17,219 nt of DNA from Dehalococcoidia bacterium. Its GTDB lineage: Bacteria > Chloroflexota > Dehalococcoidia > Dehalococcoidales > Fen-1064. Positions within the stretch are counted from its first letter, which is position 1. Every line of letters begins with the position of its first letter. The stretch spans positions 9,399 to 26,617 of the forward strand of contig PMCB01000026.1 in the NCBI GenBank assembly GCA_003153955.1, in the 5' to 3' direction. Shown here piece by piece: positions 1-6,596 of the stretch. Under the pieces are notes generated by a model. It had not been told where the DNA came from. It did not search any database and worked only from the letters and a program-made list of their open reading frames with translations. A program made the position numbers and the translations under genes.

Positions 1-829
1 TAAAGCCGATTTTGTGCGCATGCAGGAACTGGCGGTTTAAAAAGGCTGACTTCTTGCCGTAGGTAATATCGCCGAAAACAGGGTAGCCGATTGCCGCCAA
101 ATGGACGCGGATCTGGTGGGTGCGGCCGGTTTCCGGGCTGATTTCCAGCAGACTGTTTTTGCCGATATATCTGATAACACTGTAATTGGTGCGGGCGGAC
201 CTGCCGCGGCTTTCCCCGGTCACCGCCATCTTTTTCCGGTCGCCTGAGTCTCGCCCGATCGGCGCGTCGATCACGCCTTTGTCCGGGCGGAGTATCCCGG
301 TTACCAGCGTAATATATGTTTTTTTCACGGTGCGCGCTTTAAACTGGTCCGCCAGGTTAGCCAGAGCCACGTTGTTTTTGGCTACCAGCATCACGCCGGA
401 AGTATCTTTGTCCAGGCGGTGGACAATTCCAGGACGGGTGACATCGCCGTCATCTTCGATTTCATTCAGGTGCGAAAGGACCGCATTCACCAGTGTGTGA
501 CTGGGATGCCCGGGCGCGGGATGTACGGTCAGGCCGGCAGGTTTATCGATAACCAATAAATCGTCGTCTTCGTAGATTATTTTCACCGGAATTGCTTCGG
601 GGAGTAAACCGACCGTCGAAGGCGGCGGAATGGTAACTTCAATTTTTTCGCCGGTTTCCGTTTTGTGACTGGACTTAACCATCAACCCGTTGACAATCAC
701 AAAACCGTCATCTATCAACTTTTGTGCCTGAGAACGTGATATTCCGGGGCAGTTTTCGCTGACGAATTTGTCCAGGCGGTTACCCGCTGTTTCCACCGTG
801 AACCGATAAGAATCCGGGTTTTGTTTCAT
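1..829 (-). CDS. rluD: RluA/RluD-family 23S rRNA pseudouridine synthase, 3' end cut by window edge
   Basis: Isomerises specific uridines in large-subunit rRNA to pseudouridine. 276 codons are visible. An S4 RNA-binding domain occupies about residues 17-60 (RLDKFV...SRSQAQKLID...VIVNG). The catalytic domain follows: the VIDKPAGLTVHP motif at about 93-104, the signature HRLDKDTSG at 137-145 with D140 as the expected catalytic aspartate, and the late motif RQFLHAHKIGF at the window edge. The S4 domain plus these motifs point to the RluD branch, but RluA, RluC and RluD are hard to separate and the exact uridines are not readable. The ATG at 829 is 8 bases after the lspA stop, with a weak AGGG ribosome site, so the gene is the third cistron of the dksA-lspA-rluD operon. 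The C-terminus (roughly 25-45 residues by family length) lies outside the window. The family is certain; the subfamily is likely. Confidence 0.9.
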   Translation of the reverse strand, partial: MKQNPDSYRFTVETAGNRLDKFVSENCPGISRSQAQKLIDDGFVIVNGLMVKSSHKTETGEKIEVTIPPPSTVGLLPEAIPVKIIYEDDDLLVIDKPAGLTVHPAPGHPSHTLVNAVLSHLNEIEDDGDVTRPGIVHRLDKDTSGVMLVAKNNVALANLADQFKARTVKKTYITLVTGILRPDKGVIDAPIGRDSGDRKKMAVTGESRGRSARTNYSVIRYIGKNSLLEISPETGRTHQIRVHLAAIGYPVFGDITYGKKSAFLNRQFLHAHKIGF

Positions 830-837
830 GTTCAACC

Positions 838-1338
838 CTACTTATTCTCGCGGATGGTTTCACGCAATACTGAAAAGATAATCAGGATAACCCCGATTGT
901 AATCGCCGCATCGGCGACATTAAACACATAGAAAAATCCCGGGTTAATAAAATCGGTAACCTGGCCGGAGAACCTCAGACGGTCGATCAGGTTCCCGAGG
1001 TCGCCGCCCAGCAGCAACCCGAGCGCAATCCGGTTCGGCATACTGACGAATTGCGGGTATTTCCGGTATACATAAACCCCAAGTCCTGAAAGTACAAATA
1101 AACCGAGTATTGCCACAATCGTCAATACCAGTGAATATCCCTGGAATGCGCCGAAGGCAGAACCGGTATTGGTGATGTGAATCAGGCTGATGAAACCGAT
1201 TTTATAGATTGTCTGGCCGTCAGGCGGGAAAGAACGGATCCAGTTTTTAGTTAAAATATCGGCAACAACTATTATCAGAATAGTGATGGGGATGATAATA
1301 TTGAGCCGGAGATTGCGGGAGTTACCTGTTTTTTGCAT
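838..1338 (-). CDS. lspA: Lipoprotein signal peptidase (signal peptidase II)
   Basis: Inner-membrane aspartyl protease that removes signal peptides from diacylated prolipoproteins. The 166-residue length is typical. Four hydrophobic segments are visible, at about residues 13-30, 66-90, 103-115 and 136-156. Both catalytic aspartates are present: D119 in GNLIDR and D143 in FNVADAAI. The conserved TNTGSAFG block sits at 56-63, with the D-x-x-T-K motif (DILTK) after the first membrane segment. The chosen ATG overlaps the end of the upstream dksA-like gene by 17 bases, which suggests translational coupling, and rluD follows 8 bases after the stop. LspA and RluD are neighbours in many bacteria. A lipobox-like signal in the YajC protein of this window could be one substrate, but that is inference. 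Confidence 0.95.
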   Translation of the reverse strand: MQKTGNSRNLRLNIIIPITILIIVVADILTKNWIRSFPPDGQTIYKIGFISLIHITNTGSAFGAFQGYSLVLTIVAILGLFVLSGLGVYVYRKYPQFVSMPNRIALGLLLGGDLGNLIDRLRFSGQVTDFINPGFFYVFNVADAAITIGVILIIFSVLRETIRENK

Positions 1339-1687
1339 TCTTAGCCTGAAGCGCTTTACAGTTCATGCACTGTCTTGCCGCCGGAAGGACTTCTAACCTG
1401 GCGGATTCGATCGGTTTGCCGCAGGTTTCGCAAAGCCCGTATTTACCGGAATCACACTTTTTGATTGCGATATCGATATCGCCCAGCTGGTCTTTTATCC
1501 GTTTCTCCATTGCCAGGCGCTTTTCTAATTCCAAACTTTCGGTAGCTTCTTCCTCGCGTTTGCCAAAGGGGCTCCCGTCGCGCCTTTCCTCAGAAGGACG
1601 GCCTTCCGCGTTCAATTGCTCTAACTCATCAAGTAACCGCTTCTTTTCGCTTTCCAGAAGGGACTTGATTTTTTTGAGGTCGGCCAT
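1322..1687 (-). CDS. DksA/TraR-type zinc-finger protein
   Basis: Small coiled-coil and zinc-finger protein (121 residues) of the DksA/TraR family. Members enter the RNA polymerase secondary channel and adjust initiation, often with ppGpp. Residues 1-75 are highly charged and helical, as in the coiled-coil hairpin. The C-terminal finger has four cysteines, C86-x2-C89 and C107-x2-C110, with the ICETCG-like and ARQCMNC signatures. The acidic DxxDxA tip of E. coli DksA is not obvious, so a direct DksA-like role is uncertain; an alternative is a TraR/YteA-like regulator. AGGAG lies 8 bases before the ATG. It is the first gene of an operon with lspA and rluD, about 64 bases from the predicted start of transcription. 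Confidence 0.88.
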   Translation of the reverse strand: MADLKKIKSLLESEKKRLLDELEQLNAEGRPSEERRDGSPFGKREEEATESLELEKRLAMEKRIKDQLGDIDIAIKKCDSGKYGLCETCGKPIESARLEVLPAARQCMNCKALQAKNAKNR

Positions 1688-1757
1688 TAGCTTTTCTCCT
1701 GTCTTCCCTTTGAAGTTCTACCCTGCCGCCGCTGCCTTTAGCTTTAACGGTTAAGCT

Positions 1758-1786
1758 ATTATACCCACTAATTATATAAATAACAA
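1758..1786 (-). promoter_or_regulatory. Sigma-70-type promoter of the dksA-lspA-rluD operon
   Basis: Read on the minus strand: -35 TTGTTA (1786-1781), a 17-base spacer and -10 TATAAT (1763-1758), a perfect -10. Transcription would start near 1751, giving a leader of about 64 bases before the dksA-like ATG at 1687. The leader shows no obvious riboswitch or attenuator. Confidence 0.7.
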
Positions 1787-2006
1787 CAACAAGCAGACGA
1801 CTCAAGCCGATTGTACTTTTCTTTAGTACTTGACCACTGCCCGAAAATATTTATTTGATATTGTATCCCTCTTTTTAACTTTTAGCAACTGCTTTTTCCG
1901 ATATAAACAGGTAACTGTTATCCCGTTTTTGGCGCATTGTGACCTCATTCGTGATTTTTCCCCGGAAACAGGCGGGATAAAGGGTATTTTGTGTGCCGTG
2001 TCAGTG
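1787..2006. other. Intergenic stretch, no gene seen
   Basis: With the leaders on each side this is the 336-base gap between divergent dksA and pyruvate kinase genes. It is AT-rich. I see only a short dyad (GTACT 1813-1817, AGTAC 1825-1829) of unknown meaning. An open frame at 1830-2021 has no ribosome site and no recognisable protein. Confidence 0.5.
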
Positions 2007-2015
2007 TGGTATACT
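2007..2015 (+). promoter_or_regulatory. Extended -10 promoter of the pyruvate kinase gene, probably leaderless
   Basis: TGGTATACT is an extended -10 (TG at 2007-2008, TATACT at 2010-2015). No convincing -35 lies upstream. Only 8 bases separate the -10 from the ATG at 2024, and there is no Shine-Dalgarno sequence. The transcript should therefore begin at or within a base or two of the start codon. The layout matches that before ybeY. Confidence 0.6.
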
Positions 2016-2023
2016 TCTTAATT

Positions 2024-3181
2024 ATGAATACTGATAGATTAAACCGGCACGTAAAAATAGTATGTACATTAGGGCCTGCCAGCAATACCCCCGAAGTGAT
2101 CGAGAAAATGATATCGAGCGGGATGGATATTGCCCGTTTGAACCTGTCTTACGGCACTCTGGAAGAACACCGTAACACGGTGGCCATGGTGCGGGCCGCG
2201 GCTAAAAAAATAGGACTGCCCACCGCCGTTCTGCTTGATTGCCCGGGACGCAAACGCCGCACCGGCGATACTAAGGCCGTTTTCAGCGACCATTTGCAAT
2301 TTGCGCAGGACAATCAGCTTGATTACATCGCGCTTTCGTTTATTACTTCGACAGAACAGGTTGAAGAGGTCCAGGCGCTGGCCGCCCAAATGAAAATAAA
2401 TATTCCCATCGTCGCTAAAATCGAGAAAGGCGAAGCGTTGGCAGTCAGCGATTCGATTATTGCCATCAGCGACGGCGTCATGGTTGCCCGCGGCGACCTG
2501 GGGTTACAGATTAATATTGAAAAAGTGCCGCTGGCGCAGAAGAAAATTATTCACGAAGCCAACCACCGCGGTAAGCCGGTCATCACCGCCACGGAAATGC
2601 TCGAATCGATGGTGAAATCACCCACCCCCACCAGAGCCGAAGCCACCGATGTAGCCAATGCCGTCCTCGACGGTACGGACGCGGTGATGCTCTCCGAAGA
2701 GACCTCCATCGGGCAATACCCACTGGAAGCAATCAAAATGATGGTTAAAATAATCCTTGAAGCCGAAACCGTTCTGCCGCATGATAATGTTTATAACGAA
2801 CCTCACTGCGACTTTTTAAGCGAAGTCAACGACGCTACGGCCCGCGCGGCCTGCGATATTGCCTGCCAGATTAATGCCAAAGCGATTGTTGCTTTAACCG
2901 CCGGCGGAACGACGGCCTTACGGGTAGCCAAACACCGTCCCGCCCAACCAATTCTGGCGGTGACATTATCCGAGATTACAATGCGGCGTCTGAACCTGGT
3001 CTGGGGCACTTATCCGCTGGTCAAAACATCCCCCAACACGCTGGAAGAATGGGAAAGCATTGCCCGCGCTGTGACCGTAGAAGCCGGTCTGGCAAAAACA
3101 GGCGATGTCATTGTCGTTACCGCGGGATTACCGTTAGGGGTCCCGGGTAGTACCAACATGGTCAGGGTGCTGAGAGTTTAG
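2024..3181 (+). CDS. Pyruvate kinase homologue lacking the B (lid) domain
   Basis: Related to pyruvate kinase (phosphoenolpyruvate + ADP to pyruvate + ATP), but 385 residues against the usual 470 or more. The barrel begins normally: KIVCTLGPAS at 11-20, then RLNLSYG at 38-44 with the R, N and S of the active site. It reaches LLDCPGRKRRTG at 70-81, corresponding to LLDTKGPEIRTG, and passes almost directly to the segment before DYIALSFI at 100-107. About 90-100 residues of B domain are absent. Downstream catalytic residues remain: K132 and E134 (AKIEKGEA), D158 (MVARGDLG) and T190 (ATEMLESM). The C-terminal domain is complete and ends RVLRV. T and K of the DTKGP motif are C73 and P74. I chose the ATG at 2024 because the promoter -10 lies just before it; an upstream GTG at 1991 would overlap that promoter. 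Activity is uncertain: reduced kinase, another PEP-linked reaction, or regulation. Confidence 0.85.
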   Translation: MNTDRLNRHVKIVCTLGPASNTPEVIEKMISSGMDIARLNLSYGTLEEHRNTVAMVRAAAKKIGLPTAVLLDCPGRKRRTGDTKAVFSDHLQFAQDNQLDYIALSFITSTEQVEEVQALAAQMKINIPIVAKIEKGEALAVSDSIIAISDGVMVARGDLGLQINIEKVPLAQKKIIHEANHRGKPVITATEMLESMVKSPTPTRAEATDVANAVLDGTDAVMLSEETSIGQYPLEAIKMMVKIILEAETVLPHDNVYNEPHCDFLSEVNDATARAACDIACQINAKAIVALTAGGTTALRVAKHRPAQPILAVTLSEITMRRLNLVWGTYPLVKTSPNTLEEWESIARAVTVEAGLAKTGDVIVVTAGLPLGVPGSTNMVRVLRV

Positions 3182-3191
3182 AAAGAAAAAC

Positions 3192-3220
3192 AAGAGGGAG
3201 TGCTAAAGCACTCCCTCTTT
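3192..3220. terminator. Bidirectional intrinsic terminator between convergent operons
   Basis: A 12-bp perfect stem (AAGAGGGAGTGC at 3192-3203, its complement at 3208-3219) closes a TAAA loop. The plus strand has a short T tract right after the stem. The minus strand reads a longer T-rich tail (complement of 3181-3191), so it can also stop the minus-strand operon coming from M20 at 3266. Confidence 0.88.
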
Positions 3221-3265
3221 CATATTACAGCTTATTCCCAAACCAAAATCAATTTGTCAGCTTTT

Positions 3266-4573
3266 TCAATCAGTCAAATATTTTTTGGCCAGTTTTACCA
3301 GAAAATCTGTTTTAACATGCAGGCTGGCGATATCGATTTTCTCGTTTTTCCCATGCACTGAATCACTTAACGCCTTGTCTACATCGAGTGTCATGGCGCT
3401 GATGCCGTAACTGGGGATACCCATTTCCCGCAAATACCGGGAATCGGTAGCACCGGTGCAGATAGTCTGTAAAATCGGCGCCTCGCCGACAAACTCTTTC
3501 AGTGTTTCTTCAACCAGACTGTAATATTTGCACTCGGCGCTGGAGAATGACGGCATGTGGTATTGAATCTGTTCCACTTTGACATCGCCGAGGATTTCTT
3601 TCAATTCATTAAGCACATACTCCCAGCTTTGCCCTGGCAGGATCCGGATATCCACCTGTGCTTCACAAGTGTCCGGCACAATGTTTGCTTTGACCCCGCC
3701 GTGAATCACATCCGGTGAAATTGTCATTCTGGTAATTGCGGACAGGTAAGGTAAGATTTCCTTATCCGTTAACTTGCCCAGCACTTCATCGACATTATCC
3801 TCGGTAATTGCGTCGGTGATACCGTCAAGCCTGGCGATTGTCTGTAAAAGCCGCTGTGTTTCTCCGGTCAGCACGATGTGTGGACGGTATCTGGCCAGGC
3901 CGTTGATCACCCGGGCCATCTTCACCACTGCATTCTGTTCCAGCATCGGCACCGAGCCGTGTGAGCTGATACCTTTCGCAGTCAATTTCATCCAGGCGGG
4001 CCCTTTTTCCCCGACCGAAAGACAATGATAAGTCTTACCATTAATAGTCAGAGGCTCGTCACCTTCATTAATAGCAAAATCAGCCATGATTTTTTCGGGA
4101 TATTTCGCCGATAATATTCCGGCGCCCAGGTCTCCGCCAACTTCCTCGTCGGCGGTGGCCGCGAAAATTAATTTCCCGTTCAATTTGGTCGTTTGCGCCA
4201 ATTGAATAACCGCGCTCGCTTCAATCGCTACTAAACCTTTGCAGTCGATAGTGCCGCGGCCGTATACAAACCCGTTTTTAATTTCCCCGGAAAACGGCGG
4301 AAAATCCCAATCTTCCGATGCCGGAACCACGTCGGCGTGAGAAAGATAAAGAAGTTTTTTTTCGCCTTCGCCCAAAGTAGCAATGAAACTGGCGCGTCCC
4401 GGCTCAGGTTCGATAATTTCGTTAGGAATATCATAATTATCAAAAAGCTTTTTTAAATATTGCGCAACTGCTATCTCCCCGCCTGGCGGATTTACGGATT
4501 GAATTTTTATCAGGTCGGAAAGAATATTCTCGACCGCCGGTACACTGGTTTTCTCAGGTGTTTTGTTAGTCAT
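3266..4573 (-). CDS. M20-family metallopeptidase (ArgE/DapE/ACY1/CPG2 group)
   Basis: Cytoplasmic di-zinc amidohydrolase that cleaves an acyl or peptide amide bond; the substrate cannot be read from sequence. 435 residues, a normal length. Metal-site motifs are in order: LSHADVVP with H79 and D81, GRGTIDCKG with bridging D110, the TADEEVGGD block with catalytic E143 and metal ligand E144, INEGDE with E170, and DSVHGKNE with H407 near the end. The dimerisation (lid) domain lies at about 188-300 (KGISSHGSVP). GGAAGGA lies 7 bases before the ATG and overlaps the stop of the flavoprotein gene upstream; the gap is only 4 bases, so translation is coupled. It is the last gene of the ybeY operon. Succinyl-diaminopimelate desuccinylase, acetylornithine deacetylase and a dipeptidase are all possible. 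No lysine or arginine genes sit beside it. Confidence 0.9.
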   Translation of the reverse strand: MTNKTPEKTSVPAVENILSDLIKIQSVNPPGGEIAVAQYLKKLFDNYDIPNEIIEPEPGRASFIATLGEGEKKLLYLSHADVVPASEDWDFPPFSGEIKNGFVYGRGTIDCKGLVAIEASAVIQLAQTTKLNGKLIFAATADEEVGGDLGAGILSAKYPEKIMADFAINEGDEPLTINGKTYHCLSVGEKGPAWMKLTAKGISSHGSVPMLEQNAVVKMARVINGLARYRPHIVLTGETQRLLQTIARLDGITDAITEDNVDEVLGKLTDKEILPYLSAITRMTISPDVIHGGVKANIVPDTCEAQVDIRILPGQSWEYVLNELKEILGDVKVEQIQYHMPSFSSAECKYYSLVEETLKEFVGEAPILQTICTGATDSRYLREMGIPSYGISAMTLDVDKALSDSVHGKNEKIDIASLHVKTDFLVKLAKKYLTD

Positions 4574-4577
4574 TGTT

Positions 4578-5150
4578 TCATCCTTCCGCTAGTTTTTGTC
4601 CCGCTTCAAAGGCTTTTTGCAATGCATCCGGCTGCTTGAGGACAGCGCCTTTTTCGTCTATTTTTGAGAGGAGAAGGTCGCCGGCATACTCAACCTCCAG
4701 CACGTGAAACCAGGTTTTCACAATTCCCAATGTCGGTACAAACATGTCCTTCATATTCCTTGCGCCGACCGAAATTAAAAAGCCTTTCCGTTTCCGTTCC
4801 CTGCTCAAAGGCGCGGTGTTCAGCACGTATTTACGCGCCCATAAACACTGACAACGGTCAATCATCGCTTTGACGGCCGCCGGCGGCCCGGAAAATTGCA
4901 CCGGCGAGGCCAGCACAATAACATCGGCCTGTTCCAGTTCTGCGTAGACCTGCTGCATATCGTCCTGAATCCGGCATTTACCTTCTTTAAGACAAGCATC
5001 ACAATGCTGACAGCCTACCATCTTCAAATTATTGAGGTAAATTGTCTTAATTTCAGCCCCTTTACCGGCGGCGCCTTTCAGCAATTCTGCCAGTAACAGG
5101 TCGGTGTTGCCGTTACGTCGCGGGCTGCCGGCAATTCCCAGAATTCTCAT
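4578..5150 (-). CDS. Iron-sulfur flavoprotein (Isf-type, NADPH-dependent FMN reductase fold)
   Basis: Flavodoxin-fold electron-transfer protein, 190 residues. It starts with the flavin phosphate loop (ILGIAGSPRRNGNTD, residues 3-17). Next is a compact cysteine cluster, C47-x2-C50-x2-C53-x5-C59, the spacing known for the 4Fe-4S site of archaeal and anaerobe iron-sulfur flavoproteins. VLASPVQFSGPPAAVKAMIDR at about 79-99 is the second flavin-binding loop. Relatives in anaerobes reduce oxygen or peroxide, or pass electrons from ferredoxin, but the partner here is unknown. Its start ATGA overlaps the ybeY stop by four bases. It sits between ybeY and the M20 peptidase with no obvious functional link to either. 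A simpler NADPH:FMN reductase would normally lack the cysteine cluster. Confidence 0.88.
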   Translation of the reverse strand: MRILGIAGSPRRNGNTDLLLAELLKGAAGKGAEIKTIYLNNLKMVGCQHCDACLKEGKCRIQDDMQQVYAELEQADVIVLASPVQFSGPPAAVKAMIDRCQCLWARKYVLNTAPLSRERKRKGFLISVGARNMKDMFVPTLGIVKTWFHVLEVEYAGDLLLSKIDEKGAVLKQPDALQKAFEAGQKLAEG

Positions 5151-5617
5151 AAACCCTGTTCCTCAATGATTTTCAGAATAGCCGCTTCCCGGCGGTGCAT
5201 TTTCCGCTCGCGTGCCGGGATATCATGGTCATAGCCGAGTAAATGAAGAATGCCGTGAATTAACAGGATGGCAATCTCACGATTTACAGGGTGATTATGT
5301 TCTTCGGCTTGTTTAAGAGCGGTGGGATAAGAAATCACAATATCCCCCAGATGCAGTTTACCGTCCGGCACTTTCACAAAGACCGGTGCGGCCTCAAGCT
5401 GTTCATTCATCGGGAAAGACAATACGTCGGTCGGCCTGTCCTCATCCAGGTAAATAAGATTCAACCTGTGGATTTCTTCATCGCCGGTGATTTTTAACCC
5501 CATCTCGGATTTTTCGCTGACATTTTCCGCTTTTTGAACCTGACGGGCAACATTTTTCAACCAGGTGGATTTAACTTTGTTTTTATATTCTTTATCGATT
5601 AAGATATTTATTTCCAT
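5147..5617 (-). CDS. ybeY: Endoribonuclease YbeY (rRNA maturation and ribosome quality control)
   Basis: Zinc-dependent single-strand endoribonuclease needed for 16S rRNA 3'-end maturation. It has 156 residues, the usual size. The zinc site HGILHLLGYDH is at 121-131, with H121, H125 and H131. The conserved upstream block LIYLDEDRPTDVLSFP is at 54-69, and HLGDIVIS at 89-96. The ATG at 5617 has no ribosome-binding site. A promoter -10 lies only 7 bases before it, so the message is probably leaderless. It is the first gene of a three-gene operon with the iron-sulfur flavoprotein (four-base overlap) and the M20 peptidase. It is divergent from the HAD hydrolase gene. Confidence 0.95.
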   Translation of the reverse strand: MEINILIDKEYKNKVKSTWLKNVARQVQKAENVSEKSEMGLKITGDEEIHRLNLIYLDEDRPTDVLSFPMNEQLEAAPVFVKVPDGKLHLGDIVISYPTALKQAEEHNHPVNREIAILLIHGILHLLGYDHDIPARERKMHRREAAILKIIEEQGL

Positions 5618-5624
5618 ATGTGCA

Positions 5625-5653
5625 ATGATAACATAGAATTAGAAGCTACTCAA
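5625..5653 (-). promoter_or_regulatory. Promoter of the ybeY operon, probably leaderless
   Basis: On the minus strand: -35 TTGAGT (5653-5648), a 17-base spacer and -10 TATCAT (5630-5625), extended by TGT (5633-5631). Only 7 bases lie between the -10 and the ybeY ATG at 5617, and there is no ribosome site, so transcription should start at the start codon. Confidence 0.68.
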
Positions 5654-5740
5654 TAATATTTAGACTGAAAAGCATAGGTATTTCGTTCTATTACTGAAAT
5701 ATTGTAAAATGACGTAATCGCTGTTGAACGGAAGAATAAA

Positions 5741-6343
5741 ATGAAAGTATTGGTATTGGATGCCATGGGTGTAATTTATCCGGTAGGAGACGATGTCCGG
5801 GGTTTATTGTGCCCGTTTATTACAGCGAAACATGGTGCGGGCGACTACGACACGGTGGAGGAATATTATAATAAAGCGAGCGTCGGGAAAATGACTGCCC
5901 ATGATTTATGGAAAGCGGTCAGTATTGACCCGCGGCTGGAAGATGAATATCTGCAAGGGTTTGAACTGACCCCCGGCCTGCTGGATTTTCTGAAAAAGGC
6001 CGAGTCCCGCGGCATCGAAATGTGGTGTTTATCCAATGATTTAGCGGAATGGTCGCAGAAATTAAGAAAGAGATTCGGATTGCAGCAATTTTTCCGCGGC
6101 GTCATTATCAGCGGCGATGTCGGCCTCCGCAAACCGGACCCGATGATTTTCCGCTTGCTGCTCGAACGGTCCGGCGTACCGGCCAAGCAATTATTATTTG
6201 TGGACGATAACCCAAAAAACATCATTGCAGCCGCGGCATTGGGGATTGATTCGGTTCTGTTCTCACCGACGGGTGATACCAGGTTAAGTGAAAAATACCG
6301 GCGGGCCGCTGCGTTTGACGATATCCTGCCGTTATTGGATTAA
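5741..6343 (+). CDS. HAD-superfamily hydrolase (subfamily IA)
   Basis: Haloacid-dehalogenase-fold hydrolase, 200 residues, with a helical cap at about 15-75. All four motifs are visible. Motif I is VLDAMGVIY with nucleophile D7. Motif II is CLSND with S98. Motif III is LRKPDP with K131. Motif IV is FVDDNPKN with D155 and D156. The second aspartate of motif I (D-x-D in classical phosphatases) is M9, so general acid/base catalysis may differ; related family members with D-x-G or D-x-N are common, so this does not prove loss of activity. GGAAG lies about 7 bases before the ATG. The gene is alone, divergent from ybeY and 74 bases before the tRNA. The substrate is unknown. Despite the family name there is no evidence for dehalogenation. 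Confidence 0.88.
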   Translation: MKVLVLDAMGVIYPVGDDVRGLLCPFITAKHGAGDYDTVEEYYNKASVGKMTAHDLWKAVSIDPRLEDEYLQGFELTPGLLDFLKKAESRGIEMWCLSNDLAEWSQKLRKRFGLQQFFRGVIISGDVGLRKPDPMIFRLLLERSGVPAKQLLFVDDNPKNIIAAAALGIDSVLFSPTGDTRLSEKYRRAAAFDDILPLLD

Positions 6344-6392
6344 TTATTTACAAATTTTTGCAGGGCACTGATAGAATCTTTATCAACAAAAG

Positions 6393-6401
6393 TGTTACAA
6401 T
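6393..6401 (+). promoter_or_regulatory. Extended -10 candidate promoter for tRNA-Ser
   Basis: TGTTACAAT (TG, one base, then TACAAT at 6396-6401) would start transcription near 6408, about ten bases before the tRNA. No good -35 is seen. It may also serve miaB-yajC-nadB, since no terminator follows the tRNA. Confidence 0.45.
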
Positions 6402-6417
6402 AATAACTTGTGGCTAT

Positions 6418-6509
6418 GGAGGGATCGCATAGTGGTCTAGTGCGGCCGCCTGCTAAGCGGTTGCCCTACGAAAGTGGGGTCCCGGGTTCAAATCCCGGTC
6501 CCTCCGCCA
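6418..6509 (+). tRNA. tRNA-Ser (anticodon GCU), CCA encoded
   Basis: Reads the serine codons AGC and AGU. The acceptor stem GGAGGGA (6418-6424) pairs with TCCCTCC (6499-6505), followed by discriminator G and an encoded CCA (6507-6509). The anticodon stem GCCGC/GCGGT closes the loop CTGCTAA, with GCT at 6452-6454. The T stem CCGGG (6482-6486) pairs with CCCGG (6494-6498) around TTCAAAT. The long variable arm between them is the class II feature expected of tRNA-Ser. It is 92 bases with CCA. Confidence 0.97.
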
Positions 6510-6518
6510 CCCAACCCT

Positions 6519-6562
6519 TTGTCATTCCTGAACCACACTTGTCATTCCTGCGGAACCCACAC
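6519..6562. repeat. Two tandem copies of a GTCATTCCTG-type repeat remnant
   Basis: TTGTCATTCCTG followed by AACC-CACAC occurs twice in a row (6519-6538 and 6539-6562); the second copy has three extra bases, CGG. The units resemble the left half of the hairpin repeat at 12884-12911 (TTGTCATTCCCGC...). They look like decayed members of the same dispersed family, lying in the 87-base gap between the tRNA and miaB. Confidence 0.65.
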
Positions 6563-6596
6563 TTTTTTTCAATCATTACCACTATTGGAGTTAATC

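Noticed and set aside
1830..2021. 63-codon plus-strand frame upstream of the pyruvate kinase gene, and a TTGACC at 1830 as a possible -35
   Set aside because: There is no ribosome site or recognisable protein, and no -10 at proper spacing from TTGACC.
1991..2023. GTG start adding 11 residues to the pyruvate kinase homologue
   Set aside because: The added residues do not match the family and the extended -10 promoter lies inside this stretch.
5741..6343. HAD protein as a true haloacid dehalogenase linked to organohalide respiration
   Set aside because: Motif I is D-A-M-G and the protein fits the broad subfamily IA; nothing specific to 2-haloacid dehalogenases is visible, and reductive dehalogenases are unrelated proteins.
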